Numbered from the stretch's first letter, positions 8,144 through 16,978 are shown. The stretch: DNA of 64,000 bases from Corallococcus soli (GCF_014930455.1 NZ_JAAIYO010000002.1:992001-1056000), one strand, 5' to 3'. Program-made: numbers and translations. Notes: generated by a model not told the origin, from the sequence alone.

Positions 8144-9817
8144 TCATGGCGCGTACGTGAGGAGCGCCGCCAGTTCCCAGTAGCCCAGGGACCGCTGCGC
8201 ATCGACGGTGTATTGGAGGTACTGCGCCCGACCCCGGGTGGTGAGGTGGAGCCGGCGCGTGAGCTGGAACCTGGCGCCGACCACCAGGCCCGGTGACACC
8301 ATGGCGAAGCGTTGATCCGGGAACGCCGCGTCCTCGAACTGGCGACCCAGGATGAGGTACGCCAGCCGGCCGCCCACGAACGGTGAGACGCGGCCCAGGG
8401 GCCACTCGGTGGTGAGGCTCGTTCCCAGGTTCACCACGGAGTAGCGGTACGCGGGCCCCGCGAGCGTGGGCAGCGCGAGGACGCTGCGAGTGCCGCCCAT
8501 GGAGGCGTCGAAGCCCCAGACCCAGTCGCGGCGGAAGTAGTCGTGCAGCTCGGCCTCCGCGCCGAACAGCGGCACGGAGAGGAAGAGCGACTGGCGCGTG
8601 GCCGCGTCGAAGAAGGACTGGTAGCCGCCCGTGAGGCCGAAGGCCCACCACGCGTCCTGGCCCCTGCCGGCGCCCTTCACGGGGTCGTCGGAGAAGGGAG
8701 CGTCCTTGAGGCGCGGCTCCTCCAGCACCGTGGTCCGTCCGCGAGCCACCTCCACGTCACCGATGCGCAGCCTGTCGCTGAGCCGGCGCTTCACGCGGTA
8801 GGTGCCGGGGGCCAGGGCCACGCGGCGCTCCGTGTCCGCGGTCTTGTCCAGCTCCGCCACCACCAGTCCGCCCGGATCCACGAAGTAGTAGGCGCCCGCG
8901 GGCGCATGGCCGGGGACCACGAGTCCCTCGGCGCTCGCGCGCAGGTCGGTGAGGACCAGGTCTCCGTTGCCCGCCAGGTCGTAGCTGAACGTGGGGTGCT
9001 GCGGGCCGGCGCTGCTGTCGGCGGTGTCCGCGACGGTGCGGGCGTAGGCGTGCGAATACGCCTCGAAGAGCGTCACGCGACCGTCGCCGCTGCGGTCCGC
9101 GTCACCGAGCAGGCCGCTCGCCAGGTGGTGGGAGAAGTAGCTGCCGCCCAGCGCGTCCGACTCCTGCGAGTCCTCGTCCGCCGCGCTGGAGGTGAGGATG
9201 ACGACGCCCCGGGCATCGCGGGCGGCGCCGGACTCCACGTCGAACGCGGGCGCCCTGCGAGCGCCCTTGGTCCGCGTGAGCGCGCCGGAGCGGCACGAAT
9301 CCAGGATGGCGATGCGGATGTCCACGGCCGCATCCGCCAGCCGGCGCTTGAGCGCGTCGAAGGCCAGGCGCGAGTCACCCAGGCGCAGGGCTCCGTCCTT
9401 CGCGTGGCCGGAGTAGTAGACGAACAGCGCGGTGCGCTCCCCGCGCGTCCGGGCCGCGCGCGCCCGCTGCTCCAGCTCCGACAGGGCGGTGAGGAAGTCC
9501 TTCGCGTCGTCGTCCAGGAGGAGCTTCGCGTCGGACGGGGCCACGCCGCCCAGTCGCGTGAGCAGGTCGTGCATCTTGCGCGCATCGTCACGCGCGTAGC
9601 TCAGGGGCCGGGTGTCACTGCCCCCCGTGTCGTTGCCGGCGATGAGCGCGAAGCGGCGCAGCGTGTCCGCGTGCGCGGCGGTGGACAGCAGCGCGAACGC
9701 GAGCGCCAGCCCTCCCGCCCAGGCACGGGTCGGGACGAGGACCGCGGGCGCCAGGACGCGAAGCCCCGCGAGCCGTGCTGGCTTTGGAGCGTCACGCTGC
9801 ACGGGCAGGTCGCTCAT
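8144..9817 (-). CDS. Caspase-like (peptidase C14) protein with C-terminal beta-barrel-like region (557 aa)
   Basis: Predicted secreted or membrane-anchored cysteine protease. Order: hydrophobic signal segment (about residues 32-50, ending AAHA), caspase domain (about 52-290) with His138 in YYSGHA and Cys175 in LDSC, then an EF-hand-like loop (D241-E252, DRSGDG...E) typical of calcium binding. A middle beta-rich region (about 300-370) is followed by a Tyr/Gly/aromatic-rich C-terminal 180 residues with alternating hydrophobic strands, resembling an outer-membrane beta-barrel. ATG 9817 overlaps the anti-sigma stop as ATGA. Cleavage target unknown; the barrel reading is inference. Confidence 0.85.
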   Translation of the reverse strand: MSDLPVQRDAPKPARLAGLRVLAPAVLVPTRAWAGGLALAFALLSTAAHADTLRRFALIAGNDTGGSDTRPLSYARDDARKMHDLLTRLGGVAPSDAKLLLDDDAKDFLTALSELEQRARAARTRGERTALFVYYSGHAKDGALRLGDSRLAFDALKRRLADAAVDIRIAILDSCRSGALTRTKGARRAPAFDVESGAARDARGVVILTSSAADEDSQESDALGGSYFSHHLASGLLGDADRSGDGRVTLFEAYSHAYARTVADTADSSAGPQHPTFSYDLAGNGDLVLTDLRASAEGLVVPGHAPAGAYYFVDPGGLVVAELDKTADTERRVALAPGTYRVKRRLSDRLRIGDVEVARGRTTVLEEPRLKDAPFSDDPVKGAGRGQDAWWAFGLTGGYQSFFDAATRQSLFLSVPLFGAEAELHDYFRRDWVWGFDASMGGTRSVLALPTLAGPAYRYSVVNLGTSLTTEWPLGRVSPFVGGRLAYLILGRQFEDAAFPDQRFAMVSPGLVVGARFQLTRRLHLTTRGRAQYLQYTVDAQRSLGYWELAALLTYAP

Positions 9818-10608
9818 GGCTTGAGCAGGATCCACTGGGTCTGCTCGCCCGCGACGTCCAGTGGGGCCATGCGCGTGACGTCCCGTCCGGCCGCCGCGAA
9901 GGACCTCCGCGCCGCGTCGCTCAGGGCGTCCATTGATACGGGCGCATCCGTCAGCACCAGCACCACGCGCTCCGCACCCGCGCCGGTGAACTCCACGCTC
10001 TCCGGCAACCAGTGCTGCCCCGCGCCCGGCTCCACCGCGAGGCTGTCCCCCGACTCCGGATACAGCGGCGTCACCTCGCCTTGCGCATCCACCGCCAGCG
10101 CCGCCACATAGCGGTGCGACGCTGGCGTGTAGCCCAGCCGCACGCGCTCACCGGGCCGCAGGGCCTCCGGCGCGTCCACGCTCGCCACGCGCTGTGGTTC
10201 CACACCGCCACCGATGCGAAGCTCCGCGCCCGCGCCGCCCTTGAGCCGGTTGCCCGTCACGGGCCGCGCCACCGTGCCGGACGCCCCACCGGTCTCCAGC
10301 AGCGGACGCGCCAGCACCAGCACGAAGACGGAGGCCGCCACCACCATCAGCGGCCTTGCCCACGCGGTCCGCTTCCCGGGCTCCGCCGAAGTCCTGGCTT
10401 GCCGGGCCAGCGAGCGCCCCACGCCCGCCTCGAAGCGCTCGAAGGGCACCTCCGCCTCGAACGCGGTCTGCTCCTCCGACAAGGACCGGAGCACGGCACC
10501 ACACGCCTCGCACGCGTCGGCGTGCTCCCGAGCGCGCAGGGCCTCCGGGGCGGGAAGCTCGCCGACGCGCAGGCGGCGCAATGTCCACTTCGACTCGTGC
10601 GCGCTCAT
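9814..10608 (-). CDS. Zinc-type anti-sigma factor with DUF4384-like periplasmic domain (264 aa)
   Basis: Likely membrane-bound inhibitor of the sigma factor encoded just upstream. The N-terminal cytoplasmic part carries H29-x3-C33-x2-C36, the ZAS signature. One membrane segment (PLMVVAASVFVLVLARPLL, about residues 99-117) follows. The outside portion has LGYTPASHRYVAALAVDAQGEVTPLYP, which resembles DUF4384, a domain often found near caspase-like proteins. Start ATG 10608 overlaps the sigma gene stop (ATGA), and its own stop overlaps the caspase start the same way. Strong operon evidence. Confidence 0.85.
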   Translation of the reverse strand: MSAHESKWTLRRLRVGELPAPEALRAREHADACEACGAVLRSLSEEQTAFEAEVPFERFEAGVGRSLARQARTSAEPGKRTAWARPLMVVAASVFVLVLARPLLETGGASGTVARPVTGNRLKGGAGAELRIGGGVEPQRVASVDAPEALRPGERVRLGYTPASHRYVAALAVDAQGEVTPLYPESGDSLAVEPGAGQHWLPESVEFTGAGAERVVLVLTDAPVSMDALSDAARRSFAAAGRDVTRMAPLDVAGEQTQWILLKP

Positions 10609-11147
10609 CGGACGTTCAGCTCCTCTCCACCCAGCCGTGCGAACTGCTCCAGCCGCTTGCGCACCGTGGGCACTGAACGCCCCAGCACCGCAGCCACCTC
10701 TTCCAGCGTCATCCCGTCCACGTGGTAGTGGATGGCCGCCGCCTGCGTCTCCGCGTCCACCCGCGCCAGCAGCTTGCGCACCAGGTCGCGCGTCTCCAGC
10801 GCCTCCGCGCCACCGTGGCCCTCCGAGCGGGCCGCCTCGTCCCGGGCGAACCACCGCCGCCACGCCGCCCCTTCCGACCGGAGCTGGTTGAGACAGTGGT
10901 GCGTGGCGATCTTCATCAACCAGGTGAGCGGGGAGGCCTCCGCGCGGAACGAATCCCCGTGCACCAGCGCGCGGGCGAAGACGTCCTGCATCGCGTCCTC
11001 GGCCCGGCTCGCGTCCTTCAGCAGGTAGCGGCAGCGCTCCCGCACACTGCCGCCGTACTTCACATACAAGTCGCGCAGGACGGCCCGCCGGTCCTGTTCA
11101 GGCCGGGGGGGCACCACCTTCAGGGCCAGCGGGGTTGGTCCGGTCAC
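10605..11147 (-). CDS. ECF-family RNA polymerase sigma factor (180 aa)
   Basis: Group 4 sigma-70 factor. Region 2 shows YVKYGGSVRERCRYLLKD...EDAMQDVFARAL and the LTWLMKIATHHCLNQLR promoter-melting helix. Region 4 ends with the helix-turn-helix MTLEEVAAVLGRSVPTVRKRLEQF. Length is typical. It starts 28 bases after the upstream lipoprotein gene and overlaps the anti-sigma gene by ATGA. It probably autoregulates the operon in response to an envelope signal, but I found no convincing ECF promoter motif upstream of 12177. Confidence 0.93.
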   Translation of the reverse strand: MTGPTPLALKVVPPRPEQDRRAVLRDLYVKYGGSVRERCRYLLKDASRAEDAMQDVFARALVHGDSFRAEASPLTWLMKIATHHCLNQLRSEGAAWRRWFARDEAARSEGHGGAEALETRDLVRKLLARVDAETQAAAIHYHVDGMTLEEVAAVLGRSVPTVRKRLEQFARLGGEELNVR

Positions 11148-11175
11148 GCGCGGCGGGAGTCTACCGCGAGGCGCC

Positions 11176-12177
11176 TCACAGCGACGAGTACACCGCCGAG
11201 GTGAAGCTGCCGCAGGCCGTCTCCTCGCGGCCGTACCCCAGGGTCACGTCCGCGGCGAACTGGAAGTAGGTGCTCAGGAAGTTGGCGTCCCAGCACTCGT
11301 TGAAGGTGGCCGGAGCCTTCAGGTCGCCCTCCGACACCCGGACGTCCGCGCGGCCCGCACCCGTCGCCGTCCAGCGGCTCTTGATGCTCACCCTCTCCAG
11401 CGCGGTGCGCTGCGAGTCCTTGTCGATGTCCTGACGGAACGCGAAGTCGAGCTCGCCGCCCGTGGACGTGGCCTTGTAGCGGTAGTCCCCGTCCATGCGC
11501 CGCTCCGGGTTCTTCTCGTCGCGCACCTGGCGGAAGTCCGCCTCCACCGTCGTCTCCGCCGTGGCGTTCAGGCGCGAGTAGCGGATCTCCGCCGTGCCCA
11601 CGTTCTTCAGGTCCGCATCCGGCAGGCCGTGCGCCGCGTCCCAGTCGATGAACAGCTCGCCGGAGCCGTAGCCCCGCTGACGCTCGCCGTCCGCGTCCAC
11701 CGTCACCGTCTGCGCGCCGGACAGCACCGCCTTGAAGGCGCTGTCCGGGTCCACCTTCGCCTTGCCGTCCAGCACCCAGGAGAACGACGCGTCCCCTGAC
11801 TTCGTCACCGTCAGGCGCCACGTCGTGGGACTCAGCGCGTCCGTGTGCGGCCCCCACACGGCCTTGTTCTCCTCCAGCGTCGTCGGCGGGTGCTTGACGA
11901 TCTGCTCGATGAGGGTGAGCACCCACGCCGTGCCGCCATTGACCGTCACCGCCGCGTTCACCGTCGCCTGGTAGTACTCGGACTTCTGTCCCTGGCCGAA
12001 CATCGCGGAGGGACCGCTCGACGTCAGGCCCTGACCGTCCTCCTTCGGCGCCTTCACCTGCATCATCTCCTTGGAGGGAAGGCCGTCCCGGAACGTGTCC
12101 TCGGAGGACCCGGCGTCGTCGCCGCAACCGGAGGCGAACAGCAGGGAGGCGGCACACAGCAGGCTCTTGCGCAGCAT
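11176..12177 (-). CDS. Putative lipoprotein (333 aa), first gene of the ECF operon
   Basis: The signal sequence MLRKSLLCAASLLFASGC ends in a good lipobox (FASGC), followed by an Asp-rich linker. The mature part is beta-rich, with PPTTLEENKAVWGP in the first third and NECWDA near the C-terminus. Both motifs recur in the lipoprotein at 7173-8132, so the two look like paralogues at opposite ends of one operon. It could be the envelope sensor or a target of the system. No named domain was recognised. Confidence 0.8.
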   Translation of the reverse strand: MLRKSLLCAASLLFASGCGDDAGSSEDTFRDGLPSKEMMQVKAPKEDGQGLTSSGPSAMFGQGQKSEYYQATVNAAVTVNGGTAWVLTLIEQIVKHPPTTLEENKAVWGPHTDALSPTTWRLTVTKSGDASFSWVLDGKAKVDPDSAFKAVLSGAQTVTVDADGERQRGYGSGELFIDWDAAHGLPDADLKNVGTAEIRYSRLNATAETTVEADFRQVRDEKNPERRMDGDYRYKATSTGGELDFAFRQDIDKDSQRTALERVSIKSRWTATGAGRADVRVSEGDLKAPATFNECWDANFLSTYFQFAADVTLGYGREETACGSFTSAVYSSL

Positions 12178-12385
12178 GGTGGGGTGTCCTTTCAGGGCCC
12201 GGCGTGCGGGCCGTACGGCAGGGACTTCGCTCCCATGGACACAGGCCGTGCGAAAAACAGAAAGAGCGCTCGCTTGAAGCGAAAATTTTCAATGAAACCC
12301 GCTGCTTGGAACCTGCTCGTCTGCCCTCCGGCCGCCCACGCCCGCCTGCCCGACAGCTGAAAGGGTGCATCCCTAGATTTCGCCC
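12178..12385. promoter_or_regulatory. Divergent intergenic region with AT-rich palindrome
   Basis: Separates the ECF operon (minus) from the nucleotidyltransferase gene (plus). It contains an AT-rich island unusual for this genome, including the perfect 10-base palindrome GAAAATTTTC at 12281-12290, which may be an operator or part of a promoter. No -35/-10 pair stood out on either strand. Confidence 0.4.
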
Positions 12386-13243
12386 ATGGAAAAACGACAC
12401 CCGAACCATCCCGGGGACATGGGTACGGACGCCGCGCTGGCTGAGCGTGAGCGCGCGCCGGACGAAATCAACGCCCGCGCCAGAGCCGTCGGCCTGCTCC
12501 ATGAGGCCGGGGTGCCCTTCGTGGTGGGCGGTGCCTATGCCTACGCCACCTATACCGGCATCTACCGCGACACCAAGGACCTGGACCTGTTCCCGCGCAA
12601 GGCGGACGCCATCCGCGCGCTGGAGGTCCTGGAGAAGGATGGGTGGCGCACCGAGCACCACGACGAGGTGTGGATCTACAAGGCGTACAAGGGCGACTAC
12701 TTCGTCGACTTCATCTTCTCCTCCGGCAACGGCGTGGCGACGGTGGACGACGAGTGGTTCACCAACGCCAAGAAGGCCACCATCTTCGGCTACGAGTGCC
12801 TCATCGCTCCGGCCGAGGAGATGATCTGGTCCAAGGCCTTCGTCACCGAGCGCGAGCGCTATGACGGCGCGGACATCAACCACCTCATCCTCAAGGCGGG
12901 GCGGGAGATGGACTGGGACCGCATCCTCCGGCGCTTTGATCGCTACTGGGAGGTGCTGCTCAGCCACCTGATGATGTTCCGCTTCGCCTATCCCAGCGAG
13001 CGCGACATCATCCCCAACTACGTCATGACGGAGCTGATGAGCCGCACGCTCCAGACGGTGCGCGACGGCAGCTGGGACGAGCGCCTGTGCCGCGGCAACC
13101 TGGTGTCCAAGGTGAACTACCACGTGGACATCCACCACTGGGGCTTTGGGGACGGCAGGGCGTGGGACGAACAAGAACGACCCGAGGGGGACGTGCGTGG
13201 CGCGAGATCCGAGCTCGAAAATACGGCTGGCAGCGGTCGGTGA
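12386..13243 (+). CDS. Nucleotidyltransferase-fold protein (285 aa)
   Basis: Member of the DNA polymerase beta-like nucleotidyltransferase superfamily. VGGAYAYATYTG (Gly48-Gly49) is followed by D65-L-D67, the paired Asp residues expected to bind metal, and a later FVDFIF strand that may carry the third acidic residue. Proteins of this kind include substrate-modifying enzymes and AbiEii-like toxins; the target cannot be told from sequence. The last 47 bases overlap the metallophosphoesterase gene in another frame, so the two are translated from one message and may form an add/remove pair. Confidence 0.8.
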   Translation: MEKRHPNHPGDMGTDAALAERERAPDEINARARAVGLLHEAGVPFVVGGAYAYATYTGIYRDTKDLDLFPRKADAIRALEVLEKDGWRTEHHDEVWIYKAYKGDYFVDFIFSSGNGVATVDDEWFTNAKKATIFGYECLIAPAEEMIWSKAFVTERERYDGADINHLILKAGREMDWDRILRRFDRYWEVLLSHLMMFRFAYPSERDIIPNYVMTELMSRTLQTVRDGSWDERLCRGNLVSKVNYHVDIHHWGFGDGRAWDEQERPEGDVRGARSELENTAGSGR

Positions 13244-13931
13244 CCTTCACTGTCGGGACGACCAGCACGGCCGCTTCCGTCACCTCGTCAAGCAGGTGAA
13301 CGCTTCAGCGGACCTGCTGCTGCTGTGCGGTGACCTGACGGACCGGGGCATGCTGGAGGAGGGGAAGGTGCTGGCCGAGGAGCTGTCGGCCCTGCGCGTT
13401 CCCTGCGCCGCGGTGCTGGGCAACCACGACTACGAGCACGGGCAGGTGAAGGACATCTGCGCGGAGCTGTCGAAGGTGGGGGTGCACATCCTCGACGGGG
13501 ACCACTTCATCTTCGAGAAGGTCCTCGGCGTGGCGGGCGTGAAGGGCTTCGGCGGAGGCTTCGGCAACGCGACGTTGCAGGCGTTCGGCGAGGGCCAGAC
13601 GAAGTCCTTCGTGCAGGAGGCCGTCACGGAGTCGCTCAAGCTGGAGGCGGCGCTCAGCCACCTGGACACGGAGAAGAAGGTCGTGATCATGCACTACGCC
13701 CCCATCCCGGACACGCTGGAGGGGGAGAACATCGAGATCCGCCCCTTCCTTGGGACGAGCCGCCTGTCGATGCCCATCGACCACTACGGCGCGGCCTACG
13801 TCTTCCACGGGCACGCGCACCACGGCGCACGCGAAGGCAAGACCAAGAGCGGCATCCCCGTGTTCAACGTGGCCATGCCGCTGCTCACCAAGTTCACGCC
13901 CGAGCAGCGCTTCGCCTTGATGGAGGTGTAG
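13197..13931 (+). CDS. Calcineurin-like metallophosphoesterase (244 aa)
   Basis: All metal-ligand motifs are present in order: GDLH (D16, H18), GDLTD (D46), GNHD (N76, H77), MHYAP (His) and HGHAHHG. This predicts an active dinuclear-metal phosphoesterase. I chose GTG 13197 because GAGGGGG lies just upstream and the protein then starts close to the first beta strand; an ATG at 13146 would add 17 low-complexity residues. It overlaps the nucleotidyltransferase gene by 47 bases and stops 4 bases before the convergent DUF4340 gene. Substrate unknown (nucleotide, RNA end or protein phosphate). Confidence 0.9.
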   Translation: MARDPSSKIRLAAVGDLHCRDDQHGRFRHLVKQVNASADLLLLCGDLTDRGMLEEGKVLAEELSALRVPCAAVLGNHDYEHGQVKDICAELSKVGVHILDGDHFIFEKVLGVAGVKGFGGGFGNATLQAFGEGQTKSFVQEAVTESLKLEAALSHLDTEKKVVIMHYAPIPDTLEGENIEIRPFLGTSRLSMPIDHYGAAYVFHGHAHHGAREGKTKSGIPVFNVAMPLLTKFTPEQRFALMEV

Positions 13932-13935
13932 CGCC

Positions 13936-15411
13936 TCAGGGCGCGGCGCCGCCGTCCGGACCTCCGGGGGGCGCGTCCTTCAGGTCCGCGGCGCTCGTGG
14001 GCAGCCCCGCCACGGCGCTCGCGGAGACCTCCAGCAGGTCCGGCCCGGAGCCCCGCGCATAGAGCCGCTCGTCCTGCTCCGGCACGGCGTTGCCCAGCCA
14101 CAGCCGCGCCAGCTCTCGCCCCTCCGCGTCGCGCAGCACCACGCTCCGGGACGCGGCGCCAATGCCGTAGCGCTCCCAGCGCTTCACGTTCGCTTCACCG
14201 AACGCGGCGGCCTTCAACGACTCCAGCGACCCCAGCAGCTTCACCACGCGGAAGTGCCGCGCGGGGCCCCCGTCGGGGCCCTCGATGCGCCACGCGTCGG
14301 AGCCTCCCTCCGGGGACGCGCCGCGCGCCACGACCAGGGGCGCGGCCTTGCCGCCGGGATGGAACTCCAGGCGCCGCACGGCCTCGCGCGGGAAGTTGAG
14401 CACGCGCCGGTCCTTCAGCTCCGGTACGCCCACGTCCAGCGTCGTCAGCGCGCGCGCATCCACCTCCGCGAGCGTGGCGCGCCCCCCCTGCTCCCGCAGG
14501 GCATGGACCACGGGAGCGCCCTCGCGGGTCACCTGGGCCAGCCGCACCCGGATGGGCTCTCCCGTTGAAGGCACGAAGCGCGCATCCACGGTGGGGGCGT
14601 CCAGGCCCAGGGCCTTCCGCGCGGCGGGGGTGTCCTCGGGGAAGGACAGGGCCTGCTGCCCGGCGAACGCGGCGAGCAGCTCCGTCACGCGGCTGGCATT
14701 CGCGCGCGTGGGCTCCGGCTTCACCATCCGCCACGTCTTGCCGTCGGGGTCGCGCGTCAGCAGGTATGCGTGGTCCTTCGCGGTGACCTCGATGGACTGC
14801 AACACCGCCGCGTCCAGCGGCCCCAGGAACTCCTTGGCCCGCAGCTCGAAGGGGCCCTTGTCGAGCGACCAGCGCACGACGCCCTCGGCGGCGTAGACGG
14901 CCGCGTCGCCGTCGCGGCGCACGTACACGGAGCCGTCGAAGGGGTTCTCGTCTCCACCCGACAGCGTCACGGTGCGCTGGCGTGAAGGGTCCTCCGCGCC
15001 GCCGCCATTCGCGTCCGGGACATAGGCCCGCGCCGTCACGGTGAAGGAGGGGGAGGTGAGGCCGAACTTCTTCAGCTCCGCGTCCGTCGGCGAAGCCGTC
15101 ACCGTGGCCTTGAACTTCGCGGTGGTGAGCTGCTGCACCATCGCGTCGACAGCATAGGGGTCCGCCTTCGCCTCCACGGGCGAGGTGAGCCGCCACCCCT
15201 CGGCGGTCCGCTCCAGCTCCGTGGTGGCGCCCCGGGCCTTCACCGTCAGGTGGGTGAAGACGGGCGCCGCAGGGGCCGGGGCCCCACGCACCGGCTCCGC
15301 GGCCTCCGTCGCGAAGAGCCGGGGAGGCGCCGGCGGCTTCTCCGACTCACGCGAACACGCCCACGGCCCCAGCGCCGCGAGCCCGAGCACCACGAACGCC
15401 GAAGTCCTCAC
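13936..15411 (-). CDS. DUF4340-type lipoprotein of a Gld-like ABC system (491 aa)
   Basis: Predicted envelope lipoprotein: a hydrophobic N-terminus ends in WAC at about residue 19, followed by a Pro/Ala linker. The rest is beta-rich with repeated elements (TVKARGATTELERTAEGWRLTSP, later LEFHPGGKAAPLVVAR) typical of DUF4340 proteins. These are usually encoded next to GldG-like ABC auxiliary proteins, as here. It starts at GTG 15411 with a 4-base overlap (GTGA) with the GldG-like gene, so the genes are translationally coupled. Exact role unknown. Confidence 0.85.
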   Translation of the reverse strand: MRTSAFVVLGLAALGPWACSRESEKPPAPPRLFATEAAEPVRGAPAPAAPVFTHLTVKARGATTELERTAEGWRLTSPVEAKADPYAVDAMVQQLTTAKFKATVTASPTDAELKKFGLTSPSFTVTARAYVPDANGGGAEDPSRQRTVTLSGGDENPFDGSVYVRRDGDAAVYAAEGVVRWSLDKGPFELRAKEFLGPLDAAVLQSIEVTAKDHAYLLTRDPDGKTWRMVKPEPTRANASRVTELLAAFAGQQALSFPEDTPAARKALGLDAPTVDARFVPSTGEPIRVRLAQVTREGAPVVHALREQGGRATLAEVDARALTTLDVGVPELKDRRVLNFPREAVRRLEFHPGGKAAPLVVARGASPEGGSDAWRIEGPDGGPARHFRVVKLLGSLESLKAAAFGEANVKRWERYGIGAASRSVVLRDAEGRELARLWLGNAVPEQDERLYARGSGPDLLEVSASAVAGLPTSAADLKDAPPGGPDGGAAP

Positions 15412-16976
15412 CGGTTCCTCCGGGACAGCCAGACGGCGAGCCCCACGCCCAGCAGCGACAGCGGGAGCAGGTCGGTGGAGACGAAGCGCAGCGTCCGCAT
15501 CTGCCCGTCGCTCAACTCCACGGTGGACGTCTCGCGGTCCGGAGGGCGCAGGGTGATCTTCTCCACCTGATGGGACGCCCAGCCCAGAGCGTTCATCGCC
15601 AGGTTGCGGTTGGCCTCATGCCCCCAGTTCGGATCCAGCAGCAGCTCCGATTCCCCCAGGACCACCAGCCGTGCCTCGTCGAAGCGTCGGGCCTGCGCGC
15701 CGCGCGCGTCCCGCGAAGCGGCGGCCACCAGCGTGAGCTGCCCCATCTTCTCGCCGTCGGACGGGGTGGTGTCCTCCTGGGGCCGGGTCTCCACCCACGC
15801 ATAGGGGGACGTGAGCAGCACGGGCTCCACCGTGACGCCGGGAAGGAAGCCCTCGCGCAGCAGCGTGAGGCTGCGCGCGGTGGGCAGCTGCACGTTGAAC
15901 GCGCGCTCCTGCAAGGGGCGGGTGATGACGTGCTTGCCGAAGAAGTTCGACACGAGCACGAACGGGTTGCCCGCGTTGAACTGCGAGTCCGCCGCCACGC
16001 CTTCGTCCACCTGCACGCCGTAGTCCGCGAGCAGCAGGCCCAGCCCGTCCGCCGCGCCCACGTCGGTGAAGTACAGCAGGCGCCCGCCCTCGCCCAGGTA
16101 GGTGCGCAGGGCCGCCACCTCCGGAGCGGTGTAGTCCTCCTTCGCGCCCGCGATGATCAACAGCCCCGCGTCGCGAGGCACCTCCTGCTTGCCCAGCAGG
16201 TTGAGGGGTTCGGGGCGGTAGCCCTCGCGGAGCAGCTGCCGGCGGAACTCCGACAGCCCGTCACCGGGGCCCTGGGGCCCGTGCGGCGTCTCCAGGGGCC
16301 ACTCGCCGTGGCCTTCAAGGAAGTACACCTTCTGCGCGCCCGCCGCGCCAAGCTGGAGCAGGGCGTTGGTCAGCTCCTGTTCGGCGGGAACCGGCAGGGT
16401 GGTGTGGGGCGCGGACTCGCCCTCCCCACGGGAGACGACCACCAGCGTCTGGCCGTCCTTGAGCTGGTACTTCGCGGCCAGCGCGGGTTCGCGGCGGGGA
16501 TCCACGAAGGCGGCGTCGAACTTCTGGGGCGCCGCTTCATGGTAGCGCCGGAACAGCTCCTCCAGGTCCCCGTAGGCTGGGTGCGTGGGCGGGATGAGCG
16601 CCAGGACGTGCACCCGCTCCTTCAGGCCCGCGAGCGTCTCCAGCGTCTGCGGCGCGAGCGAGAAGATGCGCGCCCGTGTCAGGTCCCAGCGCTGGTTCTT
16701 CCGGAACGCGAGCACGTTGAGCGCCACGAGCACGCCCAGCACGGCCAGCGTGGTGAGCACGGTGGACGCGAGGAAGCGCCCCGTGCGGCGTGAACCCGCG
16801 CGGCCCAGCTCCCGGTGGTGCGCGGCCACGTAGGCCGCGAGCATCGCCGCGCCGAGCACCGCCTTGCCCACGGCGAGCCCCACGCTGCCGGAGGTGAGGA
16901 ACAGGGTGAAGGGACTGGACAGCAGGAGCAGCAGGCCGAAGGGCCCCAGCACCCGGGTGGCGTGGGTCGCTCTCAT
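15408..16976 (-). CDS. GldG-like ABC transporter auxiliary protein (522 aa)
   Basis: Membrane protein of the family annotated as the auxiliary component of ABC systems related to Flavobacterium gliding. Two N-terminal hydrophobic segments and a third near LVALNVLAF are followed by a large periplasmic part with YFLEGHGEWPLE and a LLIIAGAKEDYT segment. It ends with a single C-terminal membrane helix (LLPLSLLGVGLAVWL). Start ATG 16976 lies 2 bases after the permease stop. It probably works with the permease and ATPase; the substrate is unknown. Confidence 0.88.
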   Translation of the reverse strand: MRATHATRVLGPFGLLLLLSSPFTLFLTSGSVGLAVGKAVLGAAMLAAYVAAHHRELGRAGSRRTGRFLASTVLTTLAVLGVLVALNVLAFRKNQRWDLTRARIFSLAPQTLETLAGLKERVHVLALIPPTHPAYGDLEELFRRYHEAAPQKFDAAFVDPRREPALAAKYQLKDGQTLVVVSRGEGESAPHTTLPVPAEQELTNALLQLGAAGAQKVYFLEGHGEWPLETPHGPQGPGDGLSEFRRQLLREGYRPEPLNLLGKQEVPRDAGLLIIAGAKEDYTAPEVAALRTYLGEGGRLLYFTDVGAADGLGLLLADYGVQVDEGVAADSQFNAGNPFVLVSNFFGKHVITRPLQERAFNVQLPTARSLTLLREGFLPGVTVEPVLLTSPYAWVETRPQEDTTPSDGEKMGQLTLVAAASRDARGAQARRFDEARLVVLGESELLLDPNWGHEANRNLAMNALGWASHQVEKITLRPPDRETSTVELSDGQMRTLRFVSTDLLPLSLLGVGLAVWLSRRNR

Positions 16977-16978
16977 GG

